Shown piece by piece: positions 1-5,711 of a stretch of DNA of 12,297 bases; within the stretch, counting starts at the first letter, position 1; the number at the start of each line of letters is the position of its first letter. The stretch comes from Nitrospirota bacterium (lineage in GTDB: Bacteria; Nitrospirota; UBA9217). The DNA is taken from assembly GCA_013334545.1 (NCBI GenBank), contig JAAXXJ010000067.1, positions 1 through 12,297 of the forward strand. Direction: 5' to 3'. The position numbers were made by a program, and so were the translations under genes. The notes beneath the pieces are model-generated. The model was not told the origin of the DNA. It was given only the letters and a program-made list of their open reading frames with translations, and made no database searches.

Positions 1-51
1 GCGGCAACGATACAATACTCGGAAGGCATTCCGATAAACAGGGAGGAGCAC

Positions 52-459
52 ATGGCGCTTATCACCTGGAGCGAAACACTGACGGTCAACATCAAGGAGA
101 TCGATGAACAGCACAAGAAGCTGATCGCCATGGTCAACGAACTTCATTCGGCCATGGGCTCGGGCAAAGGCAAGGACGTTATGGGCAAGACCCTCGGCGG
201 TCTGATCGACTATACGAAGACGCATTTCGCCTTTGAAGAGCAGCTCATGAACAAGTACGCCTATCCCGGCTATATCAGCCACAAGGCGGACCATGACGCG
301 CTGACGAAGCAGGTCGCGGAACTGTACACGAAGTTCCAGGTGGGAAAGACCCTCGTCACGGTCGAGGTCATGAACTTCCTGAAGGACTGGCTCACGAAAC
401 ATATCCAGGCAACGGACAAAAAGTATTCTTCTTATCTGAACGGAAAAGGGATCATCTAG
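52..459 (+). CDS. Bacteriohemerythrin (non-haem di-iron oxygen-binding protein)
   Basis: This 135-residue protein is a single hemerythrin-like four-helix bundle, the usual length for the bacterial family. All expected di-iron ligands are visible: His21 (in DEQH), His58 and Glu62 (HFAFE), His77 and His81 (HKADH), and His117 with Asp122 (HIQATD). The N-terminal pattern W..........ID.QH is typical. It has no signal peptide or membrane segment, so it should be cytoplasmic. The family binds O2 reversibly for storage, delivery or sensing; which applies here cannot be read from the sequence. The start is supported by GGAGG at 42-46, five bases before ATG. A short hairpin (TCGGAA/TTCCGA, 19-34) lies in the leader. 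Its stop codon coincides with the left end of an inverted-repeat element. Its place beside chemotaxis genes suggests, but does not prove, a link to oxygen-directed behaviour. Confidence 0.95.
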   Translation: MALITWSETLTVNIKEIDEQHKKLIAMVNELHSAMGSGKGKDVMGKTLGGLIDYTKTHFAFEEQLMNKYAYPGYISHKADHDALTKQVAELYTKFQVGKTLVTVEVMNFLKDWLTKHIQATDKKYSSYLNGKGII

Positions 460-602
460 CAGGTTGTTGAAAAAGGCCTCATAGGCTGTCATTGCGAGAA
501 GCGTAGGCGACGAAGCAATCTCGTAGTGCATGAAAAGAGTAATGACGAGATCGCTGCGCTTCGCTCGCAAAGACCCCTAAATCGTTTTTCAACAGCCTGC
601 TA
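457..602. repeat. MITE/REP-like inverted-repeat element
   Basis: A 146-bp non-coding element fills most of the gap between the bacteriohemerythrin gene and cheB. Its ends form an 18-bp terminal inverted repeat with one mismatch: 457-474 (TAGCAGGTTGTTGAAAAA) against 585-602 (the complement carries GCAGGC in place of GCAGGT). TA is present at both extreme ends, which would fit a TA-targeting (IS630/Tc1-like) mobiliser, but that is inference. Inside is a second imperfect pair of arms: about 488-523, starting GTCATTGCGAG and ending CAATCTCG, and 546-574, starting CGAGATCGCTGCG and ending GCAAAGAC. Similar GTCATTGCGAG elements are widespread in environmental Gram-negative genomes. The transcript could fold into a long hairpin and may act as a terminator or RNA-stability element. 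No second copy was found in the window. Confidence 0.75.
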
Positions 603-642
603 AAGCAGTTGACGCGCGCGGCACAGGGAGAAAGCAGGCATC

Positions 643-1692
643 ATGACCGTTAAAGTGCTCATTGTAGACGACTCGGCGTTCATGCGGAACGCGCTCACGA
701 GCATGCTCTCGTCGGACCCGGAGATCAAAGTGATCGGTACCGCGCGCGACGGCATGGAGGCTGTCGAAAAGGTCGCACTGCTCAAACCCGACGTGGTGAC
801 CATGGACGTGGAAATGCCGCGCCTGGACGGGCTGGCTGCCCTCAGGCTGATCATGGAGCAACACCCCGTGCCGGTGATCATGGTGAGCTCCCTCACGGCC
901 GAGGGCGCGAAGGAAACGCTCGATGCGCTCGATGCCGGCGCCGTGGACTTCATCCCGAAGAACTTGTCTGAGCTTTCTATCAATATCGTGAAGATCAAGG
1001 AACTGCTTCTGGACAAGGTGAAGCAGATCGCGAAAAAAGGCGTGGCGCTCAGAAAACGGAAGCCCGCGGGGGCAGCAACCGTCCACTATGCGCTCCCCGC
1101 GACGCGCTCCACGGGAGAGCGAAGGGTCGGGATACTGGCCATCGGGTCATCGACCGGCGGGCCGCGCGCTTTGCAGGAGATCATTCCGCTCCTGCCGAAG
1201 GAATTTCCCGTGCCGATCGTGATCTCCCAGCATATGCCGCAGAACTTCACCGGCCCCTTTGCCGAGCGTTTGAACCAGCTGTCCAGGGTCGCGGTCAAGG
1301 AGGCTGCGGCCGGAGACCAGCTGAAACCCGGTCTGGCCCTGATCGCCCCGGGCGGGTGGCACATGCGCATCGAACGAAAGCGGTCGCTTGAGACCGTCGT
1401 CACCCTCGGCGAAAGCCGCGATGACCTGATCTACCGGCCGTCGGTGGACGAACTGATGCTGTCCGTGTCGGAATGCTTTCCCGGCAGGGCACTCGGCGTC
1501 ATTCTGACCGGCATGGGGAATGACGGCGTGCGGGGCATGACGGCGCTCAAGAAAAGCGGGGGCCGCATTTTCGCCCAGAATGAGGAAAGCTGCGTGGTCT
1601 ACGGCATGCCCAAAGCAGTGGTGGACGCGGGCATAGCAGACAAGGTGCTGGCCATTGAAGAGATGGCCGGAGAGATCATAAACGCGGTGTAG
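643..1692 (+). CDS. cheB: CheB, chemoreceptor glutamate methylesterase / glutamine deamidase
   Basis: This 349-residue protein has the two-domain CheB layout. The receiver domain (residues 1-125) has the acidic pair Asp9/Asp10, phospho-acceptor Asp55 (TMDVEMP), Ser82/Ser83 and Lys106 (IPK). After a basic linker (about 126-160) comes the methylesterase domain, with catalytic Ser170 (GSSTGG), His197 (SQHMP) and Asp294 (GMGNDG), matching the Ser-His-Asp triad of the family. Phosphorylated CheB removes methyl groups from receptor glutamates and deamidates glutamines, resetting receptor sensitivity. Its natural substrates are the receptors encoded just downstream. The ribosome site is weak (GGGAG at 626-630 or GCAGG at 634-638), so translation may be modest. 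No cheR is visible in the window, so the opposing methyltransferase must lie elsewhere. The next receptor starts 48 bases after the stop, consistent with cotranscription. Confidence 0.97.
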   Translation: MTVKVLIVDDSAFMRNALTSMLSSDPEIKVIGTARDGMEAVEKVALLKPDVVTMDVEMPRLDGLAALRLIMEQHPVPVIMVSSLTAEGAKETLDALDAGAVDFIPKNLSELSINIVKIKELLLDKVKQIAKKGVALRKRKPAGAATVHYALPATRSTGERRVGILAIGSSTGGPRALQEIIPLLPKEFPVPIVISQHMPQNFTGPFAERLNQLSRVAVKEAAAGDQLKPGLALIAPGGWHMRIERKRSLETVVTLGESRDDLIYRPSVDELMLSVSECFPGRALGVILTGMGNDGVRGMTALKKSGGRIFAQNEESCVVYGMPKAVVDAGIADKVLAIEEMAGEIINAV

Positions 1693-1696
1693 GCAA

Positions 1697-1720
1697 CGCT
1701 GCGCTGGACGCAGCGCAGCG
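1697..1720 (+). other. Perfect 9-bp hairpin between cheB and MCP-A
   Basis: CGCTGCGCT (1697-1705) pairs perfectly with AGCGCAGCG (1712-1720) around a six-base loop. It begins five bases after the cheB stop codon and ends just before the AGGAGG ribosome site (1727-1732) of the next gene. No T run follows, so it is not a standard intrinsic terminator on the + strand. It could protect the upstream message end or tune downstream translation; that role is inferred. Confidence 0.55.
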
Positions 1721-1740
1721 GAAAAGAGGAGGATCGGATC

Positions 1741-3339
1741 ATGAAGATGTCATTATCCTACAAGCTCTATGGTTCCGGAGGAGTGGTCATGCTCGCGCTC
1801 ATCCTGGTATCGGCGCTGTCCTGGTACAGCCAGCGGTCCCTGATCCAGGGCTATGTCATGCTTGCCGAGGGCGACGGGGCCCAGGTGGAAGCAGCCATGG
1901 AAGCGATCAACCGGCTCGGCTCCGCCATGCATGCATACAAGAGCTACTTGATGCGGGGCGAGGAAAAATATATCGACCAGTTCCGCGAACATATCAAGGA
2001 AGTAGCCGTGCAGATAGATACATACAAAAAACACCTCGATGGGAATATCGAGGAGACGCTGCACGACACCGCGCTGAAGGCCTACAACGCTTACCGGGAT
2101 GCGATCGACAAGCTGATCGAGGCCCGGAAAAAAAGCGCGGATATCGTCGTTCTGGACCGATCGCTCTCAACCGGCGCTGACATGCGGCTCCGCCTGGCGC
2201 TCGAGGAGATGGACGAGGAAGTGGAAAAGAACTACGAAGTGAAAAAACAGGCGCTCGGCAAGCGCGCCGAGCGGCTCAGCCTTATCCAAATGATGGTCAC
2301 GGTCGCCGCGGTCATCGCCGGCATTGCGCTCTTCACAGTCATCATCCGGTCCATCCTGAAAGCGGTGAGCGCTGTTCAGGAGGCGGCGGACCGGGCCGCA
2401 AAGGGCGACCTGACCACGAACGTCGCCGCCGGCAACGGCGACGAGATCGGCGCCATGGCGGAGAGCTATAACAAAATGAGCGCGAACCTGAGGCGCATCG
2501 TCGGTGAGATCAATACGGCGACGAACGCGCTTGCCAGCAGCTCCGAGGAATTGTCCGCAACGTCCGACGACATGAACAAGGGGGCCCAGCAGCTTTCGTC
2601 CCAGACCGAGCAGGTGGTGACGTCAATGACCGAAGTCTCCCAGACCATCATGGACATGGCGAAGAATGCCAGCAGTGCTGCCGATGCCAGCAAGAACGCC
2701 TCGGAAACGGCTGCAAAAGGGAAAAAGATCGTCGACAGCACGGCGGACGACATGACGCGGATCGCAAAAACCGTGCAGGAGGCCGCAGGTACGATCGAGG
2801 AGCTCGGCAGGAATTCGGCCCAGATCGGCGAGATCGTGGTGACAATCAACGGCATCGCGGACCAGACGAATTTGCTGGCCCTGAACGCGGCGATCGAGGC
2901 TGCGCGGGCCGGGGAGCAGGGCCGGGGGTTCGCCGTCGTGGCCGATGAGGTGCGGAAGCTGGCGGAGCGGAGCAGCCAGGCCACCAAGGACATTGCCCAG
3001 CGGATCTCGGCCATCCAGGCGGCAGCCGGAGAGTCCGTTGACGCCATGAAGCGGGGCAGCGATGAAGTGGACAGGGGCGTGGCCCTTGCCCGGGAAGCGA
3101 GCGCCTCTCTCGACACCATCGTGACGGCGTCGGCGAACGCCATGGACATGGTACAGCGCATCGCCGCCGCCACGGAACAGCAGTCTGCGGCAACGGAAGA
3201 GGTCACCCAGAACATGGAGAGCATTTCCGGCATCACCAAGCAGTCCTCCGCATCGACGGAGCAGATCAAGGGCTCTGCCGCCGAACTTGCGCGGCTCGCC
3301 TCAAGCCTGAAGGAGATGACCGCGTTCTTCAAGAGTTAA
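1741..3339 (+). CDS. Methyl-accepting chemotaxis protein (MCP-A)
   Basis: A 532-residue inner-membrane chemoreceptor. Order: short cytoplasmic N-terminus, TM1 (about 11-29), a periplasmic helical ligand domain (about 30-180) of four-helix-bundle type, TM2 (about 182-202), HAMP linker (about 203-256, with KGDL and DEIGAMAESYN), and the signalling domain. The hairpin tip has the signature DQTNLLALNAAIEAARAGEQ, and VADEVRKLAER follows. About 140 residues (20 heptads) follow the tip glycine, suggesting the 40-heptad class. Likely methylation sites occur around ATEQQSAATEE. It has no C-terminal NWETF-type tether, so CheB and CheR probably act without one. The start is fixed by AGGAGG (1727-1732), eight bases before ATG. 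The ligand is unknown. The ligand domain aligns without gaps over its N-terminal part with MCP-B and MCP-C, with an Arg-Gly at residues 72-73 in all three. Confidence 0.96.
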   Translation: MKMSLSYKLYGSGGVVMLALILVSALSWYSQRSLIQGYVMLAEGDGAQVEAAMEAINRLGSAMHAYKSYLMRGEEKYIDQFREHIKEVAVQIDTYKKHLDGNIEETLHDTALKAYNAYRDAIDKLIEARKKSADIVVLDRSLSTGADMRLRLALEEMDEEVEKNYEVKKQALGKRAERLSLIQMMVTVAAVIAGIALFTVIIRSILKAVSAVQEAADRAAKGDLTTNVAAGNGDEIGAMAESYNKMSANLRRIVGEINTATNALASSSEELSATSDDMNKGAQQLSSQTEQVVTSMTEVSQTIMDMAKNASSAADASKNASETAAKGKKIVDSTADDMTRIAKTVQEAAGTIEELGRNSAQIGEIVVTINGIADQTNLLALNAAIEAARAGEQGRGFAVVADEVRKLAERSSQATKDIAQRISAIQAAAGESVDAMKRGSDEVDRGVALAREASASLDTIVTASANAMDMVQRIAAATEQQSAATEEVTQNMESISGITKQSSASTEQIKGSAAELARLASSLKEMTAFFKS

Positions 3340-3400
3340 AGCGTCACGGTTAAGCACCAAACGGCGCCAAGCCGAATTCAGCCTAAAGGAGGACAGTAGC

Positions 3401-3853
3401 ATGAAGAGAATCGTTGGAATGTTGGTTGTAGTGAGTTTGTTGGTCGTGAGCGGCGCATTTGCCGCGGACAAGGGAACCCCGGCGGAGGCAGAGGCCCTTG
3501 TCAAGAAGGCGATCGCCTTTTACAAGGCGAATGGGAAGGACAAGGCCTTTGCCGAGTTCTCCAACCAGAAAGGGCAGTTCATCGACCGGGACCTGTATAT
3601 CTTTGCCTATGATATGACCGGCAAGTGCGTTGCCCATGGGCAGAATGCGAAGCAGATTGGCAAGGACCTGAGCGACCTGACCGACCCAGATGGAAAACCC
3701 TTTGTGAAGGAGCGTATCGAGATCGCCAAGACAAAGGGCAAAGGCTGGCAGACCTACAAGTTCTCGAATCCCACAAACAAAAAGATCGAGGACAAAACAG
3801 CGTATATTGAGAAGGTGGATGATTTCATCATAGGATCGGGCGCGTACAAATAG
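3401..3853 (+). CDS. Secreted free-standing single Cache-domain protein
   Basis: This 150-residue protein has a clear Sec signal peptide (basic MKR, hydrophobic core to residue 18, likely cleavage after AFA at residue 21), and the mature protein has no membrane segment. It should be soluble in the periplasm. The mature part resembles the sCache_2-type small-molecule-binding fold. Hallmarks are RDLYIFAYDMTGKCVAHG (63-80), the GKDLSDLTDPDGKPFVKE block (87-104), KGKGW (113-117) and the terminal strand YIEKVDDFIIGSGAYK. Cache domains usually sit inside receptors between two membrane helices; here the domain is alone. It carries a single cysteine (Cys76). A strong ribosome site AAAGGAGGA (3385-3393) precedes ATG by seven bases. 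It lies 61 bases after MCP-A and upstream of MCP-B, so it may be a ligand-capture partner for one of these receptors. That partnership is inference; the fold call is fairly secure. Confidence 0.88.
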   Translation: MKRIVGMLVVVSLLVVSGAFAADKGTPAEAEALVKKAIAFYKANGKDKAFAEFSNQKGQFIDRDLYIFAYDMTGKCVAHGQNAKQIGKDLSDLTDPDGKPFVKERIEIAKTKGKGWQTYKFSNPTNKKIEDKTAYIEKVDDFIIGSGAYK

Positions 3854-3868
3854 GACCGCAAGTATGTT

Positions 3869-3910
3869 CCGCGCCCTTCGCTTCGTTGTGGAAGAGGGCG
3901 AAGGGCGCGG
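3869..3910 (+). other. Strong 13-bp hairpin after the Cache gene
   Basis: CCGCGCCCTTCGC (3869-3881) is perfectly complementary to GCGAAGGGCGCGG (3898-3910), with a 16-base loop. It starts 15 bases after the Cache stop codon. No T run follows, so it is not a textbook Rho-independent terminator. It could be a message-end stabiliser or partial terminator that uncouples the Cache gene from MCP-B, which starts 218 bases after the Cache gene. Function is inferred; the pairing is directly visible. Confidence 0.6.
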
Positions 3911-3929
3911 GATGCAGCAGTAGAACAAG

Positions 3930-4046
3930 ATGCTACCAATGGATGGTCACGATGATCATGCGCAAATGGACAGTCCACGAGCCCACTTACGCATGGACAT
4001 CCTGGCGGAATCGTCTCAAAGAGAAACACGTGTATCGCGTAATTAA
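3930..4046 (+). other. Small ORF of doubtful coding status upstream of MCP-B
   Basis: A 38-codon frame starts with ATG at 3930 (second in-frame ATG at 3939) and ends with TAA at 4044-4046. The product would be rich in Asp, His and Arg (for example MDGHDDHAQMDSPRAH). I do not recognise it. No convincing ribosome site precedes either ATG, and it lies wholly in the 218-base gap between the Cache gene and MCP-B. It could be a small protein, a leader or chance; chance is most likely. Confidence 0.15.
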
Positions 4047-4055
4047 CTTTCCCTT

Positions 4056-4061
4056 AAGGAG
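4056..4061 (+). promoter_or_regulatory. Ribosome binding site fixing the MCP-B start
   Basis: AAGGAG lies ten bases before ATG at 4072. The open frame extends upstream to an ATG at 3886, but that ATG falls inside the loop of the 3869-3910 hairpin and has no comparable site. The extra 62 residues would also precede the conserved receptor N-terminus (MKLTLSKKLYG), which matches MCP-A and MCP-C. Confidence 0.7.
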
Positions 4062-4071
4062 AAATGTTAAC

Positions 4072-5685
4072 ATGAAACTGACCTTATCAAAAAAATTGTA
4101 CGGCTTGATCGGTGCGATACTTGTCATCCTGACGCTCGTCTCGCTCATCGCGTTCTTCAGTACGCGTTCGATCATATCCCAATACCACAACCTCTCCGAG
4201 AGAGACGGCGTTCAGCATGAATTCAGCCTGGAAGCGGCGAACCAGCTCGGCCTCGCGGTCCAGGCCTTCAAGAATGAGCTGATTCGCGGAGATGCTGCTT
4301 CGGAAAAAGCTTTTGAAGAAGCAACGGGAGTGATCGAGGAACAACTGAATGGCTACGAGTCAGTATCGAGCAGTTCGGAAGAGACGAAGCTTGTAGATGA
4401 CGCGCGAAAAGCACTTGAGCACTATCGCGGCGCATTTATAGAGCTCGTCAGGGCCCGGGCAAGAAGCGCCAATGCCCTGGAAATAGATAAGGCACTGGCG
4501 GAAGGCTCAGATAAAGCTTTGCGTCTAGCGATCACGAAAATGCAGGAATTGGCAGTAGTTAATTATAATGCCAAGAAAAAGATGGTCAACTCCCGGACCG
4601 ACCGTATCAACATTTTCCAGATCGTACTTGCCCTGCTTGCAATAGTTTCCGGCCTGATCGCCGGCAGTATCATCACCAGGAAGATCATCTCGTCGATAAG
4701 CGCGGTAAATGCCGTCGCAAAGCAAGTGTCCCAGGGCGATCTGTCCAATGAAGTGCCGGTCACGAGCAATGACGAGGTCGGCGAGATGGCAACAAGCTTC
4801 AATGCCATGCTGAAGAACGTCCGTCGCGTGGTGGAGCAGATCAACACCGCCACCGGCACGCTTGCTTCCAGCTCCGAGGAACTTTCCAGCACGTCCGAGG
4901 ACCTGAGCAAGGGCACCAATGAGCTGGCGACCCAGACCGAGCAGGTCGTGACTGCCATGACCGAGGTGTCGCAGACCATCATGGACATGGCAAAGAACGC
5001 GTCCCAGGCGGCCGACGGCAGCAAGACCGCATCCGATGCAGCTGCAAAAGGGAAGGCGGTCATTGAATCCACCACCGCAGGCATGAGCTCCATCGCGACC
5101 ACGGTGCAGGGAGCGGCCACAACGATAGAAGAGCTCGGCAGAAGCTCTGCCCAGATCGGCGAGATCGTGGCGGTCATCAACGGCATTGCGGACCAGACGA
5201 ATTTGCTGGCTTTGAACGCAGCCATAGAGGCCGCCCGGGCCGGCGAGCAGGGCCGGGGTTTTGCGGTCGTGGCCGACGAGGTGAGGAAGCTTGCAGAGCG
5301 CACCAGCCAGGCGACGAAGGACATCGGCCAGCGCATCACCGCCATCCAGCAGGCGGCTGCTGAGTCCGTGGACGCCATGAAAAAGGGAAGCGACGAGGTG
5401 GACAAGGGCGTTGGCCTTGCCAACGAGGCGAGCGGATCGCTCAATTCCATCGTGATCGCGTCCAGCAGCGCTACGGACATGGTCCAGCGCATTGCGGCGG
5501 CAACGGAAGAGCAGTCGGCCGCATCCGAGCAGGTGTCGCAGAACATGGAACACATCTCGGACATCACCAAGCGCTCCGTTGCCGCCACGACGCAGATCAC
5601 CCAGTCCGCAGAGGGCCTGGCGCAACTCGCCGCTGAACTCAAGGAAACAGCGTCGTGGTTCAAGATGAACGGAGCACGCGGATAA
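4072..5685 (+). CDS. Methyl-accepting chemotaxis protein (MCP-B)
   Basis: A 537-residue chemoreceptor, the same length as MCP-C. Order: TM1 (about 11-30), periplasmic four-helix-type ligand domain (31-180), TM2 (about 182-202), HAMP (about 203-256, with QGDL and DEVGEMATSFN), then the long coiled-coil signalling domain with the DQTNLLALNAA tip and VADEVRKLAERT. It ends in SWFKMNGARG, a tail shared with MCP-C and MCP-E. Likely methylation sites lie around AATEEQSAASEQ. Periplasmic residues 46-80 keep the pattern seen in MCP-A and MCP-C (Q.E, A..QLG, AFK, IRGD at 71-74), but the remainder differs, so the ligand may differ too. Start chosen at 4072 from the ribosome site and paralogue alignment, not the longer upstream frame. 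It is followed after 26 bases by MCP-C and is probably cotranscribed with it. Confidence 0.95.
   Translation: MKLTLSKKLYGLIGAILVILTLVSLIAFFSTRSIISQYHNLSERDGVQHEFSLEAANQLGLAVQAFKNELIRGDAASEKAFEEATGVIEEQLNGYESVSSSSEETKLVDDARKALEHYRGAFIELVRARARSANALEIDKALAEGSDKALRLAITKMQELAVVNYNAKKKMVNSRTDRINIFQIVLALLAIVSGLIAGSIITRKIISSISAVNAVAKQVSQGDLSNEVPVTSNDEVGEMATSFNAMLKNVRRVVEQINTATGTLASSSEELSSTSEDLSKGTNELATQTEQVVTAMTEVSQTIMDMAKNASQAADGSKTASDAAAKGKAVIESTTAGMSSIATTVQGAATTIEELGRSSAQIGEIVAVINGIADQTNLLALNAAIEAARAGEQGRGFAVVADEVRKLAERTSQATKDIGQRITAIQQAAAESVDAMKKGSDEVDKGVGLANEASGSLNSIVIASSSATDMVQRIAAATEEQSAASEQVSQNMEHISDITKRSVAATTQITQSAEGLAQLAAELKETASWFKMNGARG
4954..4991 (+). repeat. 38-bp exact repeat shared by MCP-B and MCP-C, copy 1
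   Basis: This stretch, beginning GCCATGACCGAGGTGTCGCA, recurs exactly at 6594-6631 in MCP-C. It encodes AMTEVSQTIMDMA in the signalling coiled coil. MCP-A has the same protein motif with several synonymous and one amino-acid difference (SMTEVSQTIMDMA). The exact match shows recent duplication or gene conversion. Confidence 0.8.
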
Positions 5686-5711
5686 GACAGCAGCGGGAAA
5701 GGCAGGATCCT

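Noticed and set aside
2466..3332. Long minus-strand frames opposite the MCP signalling domains (also 4525-5663, 6362-7235, 8345-8998, 10661-11533)
   Set aside because: They mirror the repetitive Ala/Ser/Glu-rich coiled-coil coding of the receptors, have no ribosome sites, and recur in the same place opposite each MCP. They are shadows.
3886..4071. Upstream extension of MCP-B by 62 residues
   Set aside because: It starts within the loop of the 3869-3910 hairpin, has no ribosome site, and adds residues with no counterpart in the paralogues.
4064..4075. Three-codon mini-ORF (ATG TTA ACA TGA) overlapping the MCP-B start as a coupling leader
   Set aside because: The ribosome site is only about two bases from its ATG, too close; probably chance.
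5655..5711. Upstream extension of MCP-C overlapping MCP-B
   Set aside because: The conserved N-terminus begins at 5712; the extension is just the MCP-B 3' end read in another frame.
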